A stretch of 64,000 bases of DNA, from contig OZ221973.1 in NCBI GenBank assembly GCA_965119745.1, positions 930,001-994,000 on the forward strand. Direction: 5' to 3'. The position numbers and the translations under genes were made by a program. The notes beneath the pieces are model-generated. The model made no database searches and was not told the origin of the DNA. It saw only the letters and a list, made by a program, of their open reading frames with translations. Position 1 is the stretch's first letter, and each line of letters opens with the position of its first letter. Origin of the DNA: CAJFUR01 sp904420575. Its GTDB lineage: Bacteria > Actinomycetota > Coriobacteriia > Coriobacteriales > Eggerthellaceae. Shown one piece after another: positions 11,266 to 20,059 of the stretch.

Positions 11266-12345
11266 ATGGCGAAACAACTTATCACGACCAGCGAACTGGC
11301 GGGGACCCGCGTTCTGGGCGGCAAGAACGGCAAGAAGCGCATCGGCAAGGTGCGCTCGTTCGTGTTCCATCCCAAGGAAAAGCGCTGCGTCGGTTTCATC
11401 GTGAAACGCCCCGACCTGCTGTGGATGTTCCGCCGCAAGGACAAGTTCGTGTCCATCGACGGGTACGACTTCGAGGACGGCCGCATCGTCATCCGCAACG
11501 TGCCCGAGGCAACCGACCGCGCCGCATGCAAGAGCCTCGGCGTCAATTGGGACGACTGTGTGCTGTGGGTGGGCTTGCCCGTCATGACGCAGGACGGGCA
11601 GAACCTCGGCCTGGTGGGCTCGGTCACGTTCAACCGCTTGACCGGCACGGTCGATTCCCTGGAGACGAGCTCCGGCGCGACGTCGAACGCCCTTCTGGGC
11701 AAGCGCACCATCCCGGCATCGATGGTCGCCGGCTTCAAGCGGGGCATGGGCGCTGAGTTGGCGAAGGCGGATCAGGCGGGCGACGAAGTGGAGTTGGGAG
11801 CCATCCTGGTGGCCGACGAGGCCCTCGACCTTCCCGTGGAGGGCGGCGTGGCCGAAAAGGCCGGCAAGGCGACGGCGGTGGCGATGGACAAGGCGCATAC
11901 GGCCGTCGACAAGGTGAAGCCGGTGGTCAGCGAGGCTGCCGAGAAGACCGGCGAGGTCATCAACAAGGGCGCCTATGCCACCGGCAAACAGATCTCCAAG
12001 ACGAAGACCATGTTCTCCGACTTCAAGAGCGAATACGACAAGGCGCGCGGACCCAAGCCGAAAGACGAGTCCCGTGCGTTGCCCGATGCACCAGAAGGCG
12101 AAGATCTTCCGGCCGCCACGACGAAGCCGGACGGTTCGAAGTCTGCGGGCAAGACTGGCACGGCCAAGTCCGGCGCTGCGAAGCCTGTCGCCAAGAAGAC
12201 GTCTGCGTCAGGCGCCGCGAAGAAGAAGGAAGCGCCTGAATCCGAAAGCATCGGCAAGGCCGTCGGGTCGCACATGAAGAAGGCAGGGGGCATGTTCTCC
12301 GCCTTCAAGGAAGAGTACGACAAAGCGCGCCGCGACGACAAGTAG
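11266..12345 (+). CDS. PRC-barrel domain protein with coiled-coil / Lys-Ala-rich tail
   Basis: The 359-aa protein has its ATG at 11266. Two PRC-barrel-like beta domains are visible: about residues 10-85 (GTRVLGGKNGKKRIGKVRSF ... FVSIDGYDFEDGRIVI) and about 105-165 (GLPVMTQDGQNLGLVGSVTF). The rest is a helical Ala/Lys/Glu region followed by a low-complexity Lys/Ala/Ser tail ending EEYDKARRDDK. The segment around residue 255, FSDFKSEYDKARGPKPKDES, is echoed at the C-terminus as FSAFKEEYDKARRDDK, an internal duplication. PRC-barrels act in RNA processing and in membrane-linked assembly; the specific role here is unknown. Confidence 0.82.
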   Translation: MAKQLITTSELAGTRVLGGKNGKKRIGKVRSFVFHPKEKRCVGFIVKRPDLLWMFRRKDKFVSIDGYDFEDGRIVIRNVPEATDRAACKSLGVNWDDCVLWVGLPVMTQDGQNLGLVGSVTFNRLTGTVDSLETSSGATSNALLGKRTIPASMVAGFKRGMGAELAKADQAGDEVELGAILVADEALDLPVEGGVAEKAGKATAVAMDKAHTAVDKVKPVVSEAAEKTGEVINKGAYATGKQISKTKTMFSDFKSEYDKARGPKPKDESRALPDAPEGEDLPAATTKPDGSKSAGKTGTAKSGAAKPVAKKTSASGAAKKKEAPESESIGKAVGSHMKKAGGMFSAFKEEYDKARRDDK

Positions 12346-12359
12346 CACGAGGACGAGCA

Positions 12360-13178
12360 TTGAAAAACGAGGACGAGAGCAAACAGCACGACCACGCCAA
12401 GCAGATCACGGGCTCGATCGAGGCTGTGAAGGAAAAGGCGCACGAAAAGTCTCAGGAAGAAGTGGAAGTCCGCGGCCGCAAGCTGGAAAAGGGCGACATA
12501 TTCAAATTCGCCGGCCTGATCGCGTTCTTCCTCATCATGGTGCTTATATGCGTGCTCATATGGCCCTATCTGCACGAGTTGTTCGAGCCGGGCGGTCTGG
12601 ACCGCGTCATGGCCGACGTGCGCAATGCCGGGCCGATCGGCTTCCTCATCCTGCTGGGATTGCAGTTCCTGCAGATCGTGGTTGCGTTCATTCCCGGAGA
12701 AGTGGTGCAGATAGCCGCAGGCGTGCTGTACGGCCCATGGGTCGGCGCCGCAGTCATCCTTGTCGGCTGCATGATTTCCAGCGCCTTCATTTTCGTGCTG
12801 GTGCACAAGCTGGGTGCCCCGTTTGTGCAGAGCATGGTGCCCACGAACTACTTAGAGAAGTTCCGCCGGTTCGAGAAGACCGGAAAACTCAACATCATCG
12901 TGTTCGTATTGTTCCTCATTCCCGGTCTGCCGAAAGACGTGTTCACGTACCTGGTCCCGTTGACCGACATGAACATGCGGACGTTTCTGCTGCTGTCGAA
13001 CGTCGGCCGCATTCCGGGCATCATCGTGTCCACGTATGCGGCAGACGGTCTGATGGAGGGGCGCTTCGTCGAAAGCGCCATTATCTTCGGCGTGGCGGCA
13101 GTCATCGCGATTCTAGGCGTGGTGTTCCGCGAGCGCATCATGAAGGTGCTCGAGCGCTCCCATAAGAAGAAGGATTAG
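12360..13178 (+). CDS. TVP38/TMEM64 (DedA-like) family membrane protein
   Basis: The 272-aa protein begins at TTG 12360 behind GAGGACGAG, 14 bp after the PRC-barrel gene. A charged, helical cytoplasmic N-terminus (residues 1-45) precedes about six transmembrane segments. The SNARE-associated/VTT signature is visible: FIPGEVVQIAAGVLYGPWVG near residue 115, and the re-entrant loop FLIPGLPKDVFTYLVPLT near residue 185. The family is implicated in lipid scrambling and membrane homeostasis. No ATG is available near the N-terminus, so the TTG start is likely real. Confidence 0.87.
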   Translation: MKNEDESKQHDHAKQITGSIEAVKEKAHEKSQEEVEVRGRKLEKGDIFKFAGLIAFFLIMVLICVLIWPYLHELFEPGGLDRVMADVRNAGPIGFLILLGLQFLQIVVAFIPGEVVQIAAGVLYGPWVGAAVILVGCMISSAFIFVLVHKLGAPFVQSMVPTNYLEKFRRFEKTGKLNIIVFVLFLIPGLPKDVFTYLVPLTDMNMRTFLLLSNVGRIPGIIVSTYAADGLMEGRFVESAIIFGVAAVIAILGVVFRERIMKVLERSHKKKD

Positions 13179-13212
13179 CCTCCCTCCCTCCTTGTTGCTG
13201 CGAAAGAAGGAT

Positions 13213-13265
13213 CGGCCTCCATACTGCCGTCGCATAGTAAGGGCCGGCCTCCATACTGCCGTCGC
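13213..13265. repeat. 21-bp direct repeat, two copies 32 bp apart
   Basis: CGGCCTCCATACTGCCGTCGC occurs at 13213-13233 and again at 13245-13265, in the 186-bp gap between the TVP38-like and TM2 genes. Confidence 0.9.
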
Positions 13266-13364
13266 TTCACCTTCAGGTGGTTAACGATACCGTGACGGTT
13301 TGTGCCGGCATTACGCCGCATCGATATCATGAGCCCATCGACACGATCGCGAGAGAGGCGAATC

Positions 13365-14471
13365 ATGATCCCCATCGAATCCGGGCACGACGCCCAAGAC
13401 GAGAACAAAGAGAAGAAAGCCGTTTCCGTCGAAGAGCCTGAGGCTCCCTCCGACGTCATCGACGTGCAGCCAGCAGAAGAGGACGTGCGTCCGGACAGCG
13501 TCCCCTCGGAGCAGGAAGCCGTCCTGTCTGGTGACGCCCTGCCTGTGGAGGAAAACGCGCAGCGGGGCGACGCTGCCGCAGATGAAAGCGCGCCGTCCGG
13601 CGACGCCCCCGCCATTGCGGACGCTGCGTGGACTGCAAGCGTGCAGCCTGCGAGCATGTCGCCTGCAGGAGACGAACGTGAAGGCGCACAGTCTGACTTG
13701 GACGAGCTTTCCGGCATGCGAACGATGGCCGCCCATGGCGAAGACGACGTGCGGCGCGCACAGGAGGACGTGGCCGCCGCCAAGGAATCCTTCGACGATG
13801 CGGTGGAGGCGGCGGAAGCCCGTGATGCCGATCTGCCGACGGGCCCCGACGCCCCCCTGACCGACCCGCAGCGCATGCTGGACGAAGTGGCAGCAGCCGA
13901 GGCCCAGCTGAAGGCCGCGCAGGCACGCTACGAAGCGGCCAAGGCGAAGGCGGCGGCGAGCACGCCTCCGCAACCGCCTAGCGCGCAGGCGGCTTCCTCG
14001 TATCCTCCGCCCGCCCAGCCTCGGCAGCCTGCCTCGTATCAGCCGTCGAGCGGTCCGGCACCGGCGGCCGGCTACGTGCCTCCCGCCTATGCCCAGACAC
14101 CCCACGCGGGGCCTGGCGCCGTGCCGCCGGCGCAGCCCACCCAGCAGCCGACGTACACCTATCAACAGCCCTACGAGTATTCCTATACGCAGCCGCCCTA
14201 TGCGCAGCCGTACGTCACGACCAAGGACCACGTGGCCGCCGGCCTGCTCGCCATCTTCCTGGGACAGCTGGGCATCCACAAGTTCTATCTGGGCTACAAC
14301 ACAGCCGGCTTTATCATGCTCGCCGTCACCATCCTGGGCAGCCTGCTCACCTTTGGCCTTGCCGCAGGCGTGGTTTGGGTCATCGCCATTATCGAAGGAG
14401 TGCTCTACCTGACCAAGTCCCAAACCGAATTCGAGCAGATCTACGTCTTCAATAAGCGCGAGTGGTTTTAG
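13365..14471 (+). CDS. TM2-domain protein with long acidic, Pro/Gln-rich N-terminal region
   Basis: The 368-aa protein has its ATG at 13365, with a GAGAGGCG ribosome site. Residues 1-210 are acidic and partly coiled coil. Residues about 211-285 are low-complexity Pro/Ala/Gln/Tyr. The C-terminal 75 residues form a TM2 domain: two transmembrane helices separated by a short turn, with the typical FLGQLGIHKFYLGYNTAGF. The architecture (disordered arm plus TM2) is common in Coriobacteriia and other Gram-positives. The disordered arm probably lies in the cytoplasm; function unknown. Confidence 0.83.
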   Translation: MIPIESGHDAQDENKEKKAVSVEEPEAPSDVIDVQPAEEDVRPDSVPSEQEAVLSGDALPVEENAQRGDAAADESAPSGDAPAIADAAWTASVQPASMSPAGDEREGAQSDLDELSGMRTMAAHGEDDVRRAQEDVAAAKESFDDAVEAAEARDADLPTGPDAPLTDPQRMLDEVAAAEAQLKAAQARYEAAKAKAAASTPPQPPSAQAASSYPPPAQPRQPASYQPSSGPAPAAGYVPPAYAQTPHAGPGAVPPAQPTQQPTYTYQQPYEYSYTQPPYAQPYVTTKDHVAAGLLAIFLGQLGIHKFYLGYNTAGFIMLAVTILGSLLTFGLAAGVVWVIAIIEGVLYLTKSQTEFEQIYVFNKREWF

Positions 14472-14881
14472 GGGGGGGGTCCGCCGGCCGCGAGGCCGGC
14501 GGAACCTGCCGGCGCCGCGAAGCCGCTCTGGGTTCCGTCGGCCGGACGGCCGCCAGAACCTGCCGGCGCCGCGAAGCCGCCTGGCTCTCAATCGTCTCGG
14601 CCCAAGCCTTCCTCGCGTGCGAGGCACGCTTTGCCAGGTTTTCCCGGAATCTTGGGCGCCACGTGCTTCTCGCTGACTTGCTGCGCCAACCTGGGATGGA
14701 ATGGGTGGGTGCGGACTCTCTCGGCCGTGCGGCTCCTGCGAGCGGCGCTTTGCCGGGAGTGGCTCTGACGACGGTCGCTGCGCTTCGCGGGTTTTTCCTG
14801 TGAAACGCGGTGGTCAAGCCTGCTTTTTCGCTAGAATGAACGCAACGCTTTGCCTGAAGGATCTCTTAAGGAGGATCAACC
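14472..14881 (+). repeat. Gene-free stretch with two palindromic repeats (copies B and C) and the aldolase promoter
   Basis: No credible gene lies in this 410-bp gap. It starts with a run of nine or more G (14470-14479). Copy B (14480-14527) and copy C (14531-14582) of the palindromic repeat follow; both end in AACCTGCCGGCGCCGCGAAG. TAGAAT at 14832-14837 is a candidate -10 for the aldolase gene, followed by AAGGAGG at 14870-14876. Confidence 0.7.
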
Positions 14882-15820
14882 ATGCCGAAAATCACTCGCG
14901 AGCAGGTCAGGGTTCCGGCCGACGTCATGCCGGAATCGCGCGACGAGTACATCGAGAACTACCTGAAGGCCACGCGCGGTACGGGCCGTCTCATGCTGTT
15001 CGCGTGCGACCAGAAGATCGAGCATCTGAACAAGGACTTCTATGGCGAGGGCATCGACATTGCCGACTCGGAACCCGAGCACCTGTTCAAGATCGGACGC
15101 CAAGGCGTCTGTGGCGTGCTCGCCGGCCAGCGCGGCCTCATCGCGCAGTACGCGGCCGACTATCCCGAGATCAACTACCTCGTCAAGATGAACTCGAAGA
15201 CGAACATCGTTCCTGGCAGCCAGGACGATCCCTATTCGCCGCAGCTCTACGATCTGGACGCCGTGCTTGCCATGCGCGAAGCCGGCGTGAACGTGGTGGG
15301 CATCGGCTACACCATCTATCTGGGCAGCGAATACGAGTCCACCATGATGGCCGAGGCCGGCGAGCTCATCGCCCAGGCCCATGCCAACGGCCTGATCGTC
15401 GTCTTGTGGATCTATCCTCGCGGTAAGGCCGTCAAGGCCGAGAAGGACCCGGTGCTCATTGCGGGCGCGGCCGGCGTGGCGCTGTGTCTGGGAGCCGACT
15501 TCGTGAAGGTTAACCCGCCCAAGCCTGAGGACGGCACGGCTCCGGCCGAGGCTCTCAAGATCGCCACGGCGGCTGCCGGCCGCACGGGCCTGGTGTGCGC
15601 GGGCGGCTCGACGGTCGACGCCGAGACGTTCCTCACGCAGCTCTACGACCAGATTCACACGGGCGGTGCCTGCGGCAACGCGACGGGCCGCAACATCCAT
15701 CAGCGCTCGCTCGACGAGGCCGTCCGTCTGACGAAGGCCATCAGCGCCATCACCCTTGCCGACTACTCGGTCGCCGATGCGTTGGCCGTCTTCAGGGGAG
15801 AAGCGGACTTCTCGTTGTAA
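14882..15820 (+). CDS. Class I fructose-bisphosphate aldolase, archaeal (DhnA/LacD-like) type
   Basis: The 312-aa TIM-barrel aldolase has its ATG at 14882 behind a strong AAGGAGG. The Schiff-base Lys is likely Lys209 in GADFVKVNPPKPE. Other family marks are MLFACDQKIEHLNKDF (the conserved Asp and acidic pair of the DeoC/LacD fold) and the phosphate-binding GLVCAGGSTVD near residue 240. It would cleave fructose 1,6-bisphosphate or a related sugar phosphate. Alternatives within the family include aldolases of aromatic amino acid precursor synthesis, but the length and motifs fit the glycolytic type. It is monocistronic, with a clear terminator downstream. Confidence 0.87.
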   Translation: MPKITREQVRVPADVMPESRDEYIENYLKATRGTGRLMLFACDQKIEHLNKDFYGEGIDIADSEPEHLFKIGRQGVCGVLAGQRGLIAQYAADYPEINYLVKMNSKTNIVPGSQDDPYSPQLYDLDAVLAMREAGVNVVGIGYTIYLGSEYESTMMAEAGELIAQAHANGLIVVLWIYPRGKAVKAEKDPVLIAGAAGVALCLGADFVKVNPPKPEDGTAPAEALKIATAAAGRTGLVCAGGSTVDAETFLTQLYDQIHTGGACGNATGRNIHQRSLDEAVRLTKAISAITLADYSVADALAVFRGEADFSL

Positions 15821-15851
15821 GGGAAGTCTCTCGGCACCAGGCAGCTTTTCC

Positions 15852-15895
15852 GGCCCGCCGCAGCGCGCATCGCTGCGGCGGGCCTTCTTGTTGTT
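15852..15895 (+). terminator. Rho-independent terminator of the aldolase gene
   Basis: A 14-bp perfect stem (15852-15865 with 15871-15884, loop CGCAT) is followed by a T-rich TTCTTGTTGTT. Confidence 0.92.
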
Positions 15896-16077
15896 GGGAG
15901 GGGCGGCGCTGCCGCCTTTCGCGTTCATCGGAAGCGCCCCTGCCTGCCAAGGAACGCGGTTGCGGCTCTCTTGCACGAGAACGTCCAGGAACCACTGCGC
16001 CGAGGTTTGAGGTGGAAAAGCTTTGACCAGGCACTCACTTTTCCGACGAAAAGAGTGTCCACGTAGCGCGACCGGGG

Positions 16078-16479
16078 TTGGTTCATGTCGATGTGGCCAC
16101 CGTCGTCACCGTGGTGTTCGGCATTGGCCTGGGCATGACGGGCTACACCATCATCTGGCCGCTGTTCGGCGCCGCCAACAAGCTTCTGGCTGCGCTGGCG
16201 TTGCTGGCCGTGTGCGCATGGCTTGGCAATGCGGGCAAGAACAACAGGATGTTCTACCTCCCCATGGTGTTCATGCTGGTAGTGACCGTGACGTCGCTGT
16301 GCATGACCATCCAGGTACAAGGAAGCGTGCTTTTGGGCCTGGTGCAAGGCGACCTGTTCACTGCCGTGGCGCAGACGCTCATCTCGGTGCTGCTGCTGGT
16401 GCTGGCCGTCATCTTGGCCGTCAAGGGCGCAAAGACCGTCATGGTCGCCGCCAAGGCCAAGAAGGACGCTGCCGCATAG
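16078..16479 (+). pseudogene. cstA: Remnant of carbon starvation protein CstA (C-terminal end only)
   Basis: The 133-residue frame (first possible start TTG 16078) encodes three or four membrane helices. It matches the last part of CstA-type peptide/pyruvate transporters: GYTIIWPLFGAANKLLAALA is the conserved W-x-L-F-G-x-A-N-Q-L-L-A-like segment, followed by a final helix and a Lys/Ala tail. Full CstA proteins are 500-700 aa, so about three quarters is missing. The frame is open upstream only to a stop at 16024, and that upstream sequence (THFSDEKSVHVAR) is not CstA-like. No good ribosome site is seen. It is probably a deletion remnant; a functional short protein is less likely. Confidence 0.72.
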
Positions 16480-16571
16480 CGCGCGGCAGGGGCAGGCGCC
16501 GCGAAGGAAGCGAATGCCGCAAGGACGACGAACGTCGTGAAGGAAGCAGGCCGGACGAGTAACCGGATCCG

Positions 16572-16622
16572 GCAGAAAAAACGAACCCCGCGAAAGCCGT
16601 TCGCGGGGTTCGTTTTTTCTGC
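16572..16622. terminator. Bidirectional terminator between the cstA remnant and tRNA-Leu
   Basis: A perfect 23-bp inverted repeat (16572-16594 with 16600-16622, loop AGCCG) has A-tracts on the left and T-tracts on the right, so it works in both directions. It ends 3 bp from the encoded CCA of the tRNA. Confidence 0.95.
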
Positions 16623-16625
16623 GGA

Positions 16626-16709
16626 TGGTGCCCGAGGCGAGAGTCGAACTCGCACGTCGTTAAACAACGGTTTTTGAGACCGCCGCGTCTGCCATTCCGC
16701 CACTCGGGC
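16626..16709 (-). tRNA. tRNA-Leu (anticodon CAA)
   Basis: The acceptor arms GCCCGAG / CTCGGGC are at 16703-16709 and 16630-16636. The anticodon loop reads CTCAAAA (anticodon CAA). The gene has the long class II variable arm expected of tRNA-Leu, a GTTCGAC T-loop, and CCA encoded at 16626-16628. Confidence 0.96.
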
Positions 16710-17376
16710 GCAACACGAAAGTATACCCGACCACGCCGTTCCCGTCGAGAGCCGAATTGCCCCTGGTGCCGGCTCGCCCCCCCCCTTCTCCCTCTCGCCT
16801 CTGGCCCCCTGACGCCGGCTTTGCGCGTCCCTGTTCGCGTGCCCGCGTACTATCCCCGGCCCGCGCGCTCCCTGTCGTCCTGAGTGGGCATATGTCAGTG
16901 GTGGCTTAGCAGCGGAGCAGGGCTGCTGTGGAAAAAATCGCGTCCATTCAGTAAGCCCCGTGGTCTCTTGGCGCATCTCGATCGGATGCCTCGAGGGAAG
17001 CACCTGCTCAGCGACAAGGTAGGCTTTTTATTCTCAGAAATAGATAAAGAATAGAGCCAATCTTGTCCAACCCGTCAGACAATCCGTTCTCAACACTGCT
17101 TCGAATCGCGACGGCCCCCGGCCTCTCGCAGGTGGAAATTGTTGTAGTCGGCCATGCGGAAATGGCCCTTCCCCCATGTCGAGGCCTTTCTTCAGCGCGC
17201 AGCCACAGCGCCGAAAGAAGACCCTGCGCTTATGTGCCCGTCGCTTCTCTACGTCAAGATTGTCGCGTCTTCTGCATTGCCACAAACGGTTGACAGGTGG
17301 TGCTCCTACTGGCGCGGGGCGCGCGGTCGGGGGATAATGGGAGCGATACTCCGAACGACCTGATTGCGAGGTTATC
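16710..17376. other. 667-bp stretch without a convincing gene
   Basis: This stretch is less GC-rich than its surroundings. It contains a T/C-rich part (16775-16800) and ORFs under 125 codons with no family resemblance or ribosome sites. TTGACA at 17290-17295 and GATAAT at 17333-17338 are promoter-like hexamers too far apart to pair. The stretch presumably holds the tRNA-Leu promoter (minus strand) and the dipeptidase promoter (plus strand). Confidence 0.6.
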
Positions 17377-18789
17377 ATGAACCACGAGGAACTCACCAAG
17401 AAGATAGACGCCTACCTTGACGACAACTGGGACGCCATGGTGGAGGACATCGCCACGCTCGTGCGCATCCCCAGCTTCCTGGAAAGCGACAAGGCCGCCG
17501 ACGGCGCACCGTTCGGCCCCGGTCCCAAGCAGGCGCTCGACGCGGCGCTCGGCATCGCGGAGCGCATGGGCTTCCAGACTCACGACGCCGAAGGCTACAT
17601 CGGGTTCGCCGACTTCCCCGGCGCCTCGGACACGCAGATCGGCATCATTGGCCACACCGACGTGGTGCCGGCCGGCCCGGGCTGGACGTTCGAGCCGTAC
17701 GAGGTCACGCGCAAGGACGGCTACCTCATGGGCCGCGGCACGCTTGACGACAAGGGGCCCAGCATGGTGGCGCTGCATGCCATGAAATTCTGGAAGGACC
17801 AAGGCGCGCAGTTCCCCTACACGCTGCGGTTCCTGTTCGGCGCCAACGAGGAATCAGGCATGGGCGACGTGGCCTATTACCACCTGCATTACGACGACCC
17901 GGCTTTCCTGTTCACGCCCGACGCGGAATTTCCCGTGTGCTACGGCGAAAAGGGTGGCTTCGACGGGCTGCTCATGAGCAAGCCACTCCCGGAAAGCGAG
18001 CGCGTGATCGTGTCGTTCACGGGAGGGGCCGCCACGAACGCGGTGCCAGGCCTGGCCGACGCCGTGGTGAAGGCCAAGGCGGGCGACCTGCCGGACACCG
18101 ACCGCATCCTGGTCACCGAAGACGGCCCGGGACGGGCGCGCCTGTCCGCCACCGGCAAGAGCGCGCACGCGTCGCTGCCGGACGACGGCGTGAACGCCAT
18201 CGGGCTCATCGTGGACTACCTGCTGGAACACGACCTGTGTTCGCCCGACGAGCGTGCCTTCCTGGAACTCGACCAGAAACTGCTCAACCACACCGACGGC
18301 AGCGGCCTGGGCATTCAGGCGCAGGACGAATACTTCGGGCCGCTCACCGTGGTAGGCGGCACCATGGAGATCAAGGACGACCGTTTCGTGCAGTCGCTCG
18401 ACAGCCGGTTCCCCACGTCCATCACGGCCGACGAGATCACCGAACGCGTGCGCCAGCTGGCCGAACGGATCGGAGGCGCGTTCGAGAACACCCTGCTGAT
18501 GGAACCGTTCCTGGTCAAGCCGGACAGCCCGGTCATCCAGGCGCTGTTGGACGCGTACAACGAAGCCACGGGCGAGGACGCCAAGCCCTTCACCATGGGG
18601 GGCGGCACGTACGCGCGCGAGTTCAAGGCAGGCGCCAGCTTCGGCCCCGAAAAGCCGTGGGTGAAGGATCCCGACTGGGTGGGCGGCATGCATGGCCCGG
18701 ACGAAGGCGTGAGCGAAGAGCTGCTGAAGCAGTCGTTCAAGATCTACGCGCTCACCATCCAGAAGCTCATGGAGTTGGATCTGAAATAG
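17377..18789 (+). CDS. M20 family metallo-dipeptidase (PepV / Sapep-like)
   Basis: This 470-aa cytoplasmic di-zinc peptidase has its ATG at 17377. Metal ligands and catalytic residues are visible in order: GHTDVVPAGPGW (His, Asp; near residue 92), GRGTLDDKGP (bridging Asp; near 120), FGANEESGMGD (catalytic Glu pair; near 155), and the dimer/lid domain with ATGKSAHASLPDDGVNA (near 255). A C-terminal GGGTYAREF and MHGPDEG (His ligand) complete the site. Length and motifs match the PepV/Sapep branch, which removes N-terminal residues from dipeptides and short peptides. Single gene. Confidence 0.92.
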   Translation: MNHEELTKKIDAYLDDNWDAMVEDIATLVRIPSFLESDKAADGAPFGPGPKQALDAALGIAERMGFQTHDAEGYIGFADFPGASDTQIGIIGHTDVVPAGPGWTFEPYEVTRKDGYLMGRGTLDDKGPSMVALHAMKFWKDQGAQFPYTLRFLFGANEESGMGDVAYYHLHYDDPAFLFTPDAEFPVCYGEKGGFDGLLMSKPLPESERVIVSFTGGAATNAVPGLADAVVKAKAGDLPDTDRILVTEDGPGRARLSATGKSAHASLPDDGVNAIGLIVDYLLEHDLCSPDERAFLELDQKLLNHTDGSGLGIQAQDEYFGPLTVVGGTMEIKDDRFVQSLDSRFPTSITADEITERVRQLAERIGGAFENTLLMEPFLVKPDSPVIQALLDAYNEATGEDAKPFTMGGGTYAREFKAGASFGPEKPWVKDPDWVGGMHGPDEGVSEELLKQSFKIYALTIQKLMELDLK

Positions 18790-18831
18790 ACGGTGGCCCG
18801 TCGCGTCATGCGGGGCTGCATATGGTGGACT

Positions 18832-18905
18832 CTGGCGAAGGGCAGCGCCCCGTCTCGCAGCAGGCGGGGCCGGACGTGGCGGATCCTGGCGAAGGGCTGC
18901 GCCCT
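18832..18905. repeat. Imperfect 19-bp direct repeat (period 55)
   Basis: CTGGCGAAGGGCAGCGCCC (18832-18850) recurs at 18887-18905 with one change, in the gap before the phosphatase gene. Confidence 0.65.
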
Positions 18906-18996
18906 GTCCGCGGCATGCGGGCAGGGCGCTTGTTGGGAAGGGATGGCGCGGCCGCGCGCCGCATTCGGAGACGTGGGAGCGAAAGGAGCGTGCCTC

Positions 18997-19866
18997 ATGG
19001 TGGAGAAGGCATCCGAAGGGTCCGCCACAATGGCAGGCGGGGACGAAGCGAGGAAAGAGTGCGAACGCACGGACGACGGGCATATCCCTTTCGAGGGGCT
19101 CCCGAACACGCGCGACATGGGCGGCATAGCCGGAGCGGACGGCCGGCGGGTCGTATGCGGGAAGCTGTTGCGTTCGGGCGCTCTCGATGGCGCCACCTCT
19201 CATGACCTGGACCTGCTGCGTGACGGCTATCGTCTGCGCACGGTGGTGGACCTGCGCACCGAAGAGGAGCGCCGCAAGAAGCCTGATCCCGAAGACGCGC
19301 TTCCGGACGTGCGCTTCGTGGATGCCCCCATTCTGAACCCCGCCTCGCTGGGCATTGCGAAGGAGGGCGGCATCAAGGGACTGGCCGAAGCCATGCGTAC
19401 CATCGAGGGCCATCCGGGCGATCTGATGAAGCGCATCTACGTCAGCACGATGACCAACGAGAAAGGGCAGCGTGGGTTCGCGTCGTTCTTCGAGGCCGTA
19501 TTGACGACGAAGGAGGGCTCGGTGCTGTGGCATTGCTCGGCAGGGAAGGACCGCACGGGCATCGCCGCCGCGCTTTTGCTGCACGTGCTGGGCGCGTCTG
19601 ACGACGACATCATGGAGGACTACCTGGCTTCCAACCGCTTCCTGGAATCGCGCACGCAGGAGATCATGGACGCATTGGCGGCCCATCGTCTGGCCGACCG
19701 CCTGGACGAAAGCGTGCGGGTGCTCAATTCCGTGCGTCCCGACTTTCTGCAAGCGGCGATGGACGCCGCCTGCAGCGTGAGCGGCAACCTGGACGCCTAC
19801 CTGGAACAGGTGCTACACGTCACTCCCGAGAAGCAGGAGACGTTGCGCGCGCGGTATCTGGCGTAG
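18997..19866 (+). CDS. Tyrosine / dual-specificity protein phosphatase (IphP-like)
   Basis: This is a 289-aa Cys-based phosphatase. The catalytic P-loop HCSAGKDRTG carries the nucleophilic Cys and phosphate-binding Arg. The upstream NTRDMGG and VVDLRTEEER are family marks of the bacterial Y_phosphatase3 group (IphP, LipA-like). ATG 18997 was chosen because GAAAGGAG lies just upstream; the frame is open 204 bp further, but that part holds the 55-bp repeat and shows no conserved sequence. No signal peptide is seen, so it is cytoplasmic. Substrates may be phosphoproteins or phosphoinositides, as known for the family. Confidence 0.87.
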   Translation: MVEKASEGSATMAGGDEARKECERTDDGHIPFEGLPNTRDMGGIAGADGRRVVCGKLLRSGALDGATSHDLDLLRDGYRLRTVVDLRTEEERRKKPDPEDALPDVRFVDAPILNPASLGIAKEGGIKGLAEAMRTIEGHPGDLMKRIYVSTMTNEKGQRGFASFFEAVLTTKEGSVLWHCSAGKDRTGIAAALLLHVLGASDDDIMEDYLASNRFLESRTQEIMDALAAHRLADRLDESVRVLNSVRPDFLQAAMDAACSVSGNLDAYLEQVLHVTPEKQETLRARYLA

Positions 19867-19998
19867 GGAGCCAGCACGCAAGGGTTGGGCGAAGCGCCCT
19901 GTCACAGGAGGGGTGCACGAGTGGATCGCATGCGGGCGAGGCTTGCAGGTGCAGTCCCCCGCAACGTGTCCGCGTCCCGCTGCCCTGACGATTTGGAC

Positions 19999-20034
19999 AA
20001 CGAACAGGCCCCCGGAACCGGGGGCCTGTTCGTT
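19999..20034. terminator. Bidirectional terminator between phosphatase and transporter genes
   Basis: The 17-bp arms (19999-20015, 20018-20034) form a perfect hairpin with AACGAACA / TGTTCGTT ends. It serves two convergent genes. Confidence 0.88.
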
Positions 20035-20059
20035 TGCTTGCGTTACTGCGGGTTTGGTA

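Noticed and set aside
16674..17399. Short ORFs on both strands between tRNA-Leu and the dipeptidase gene
   Set aside because: They have no ribosome sites or family resemblance, and one overlaps the tRNA.
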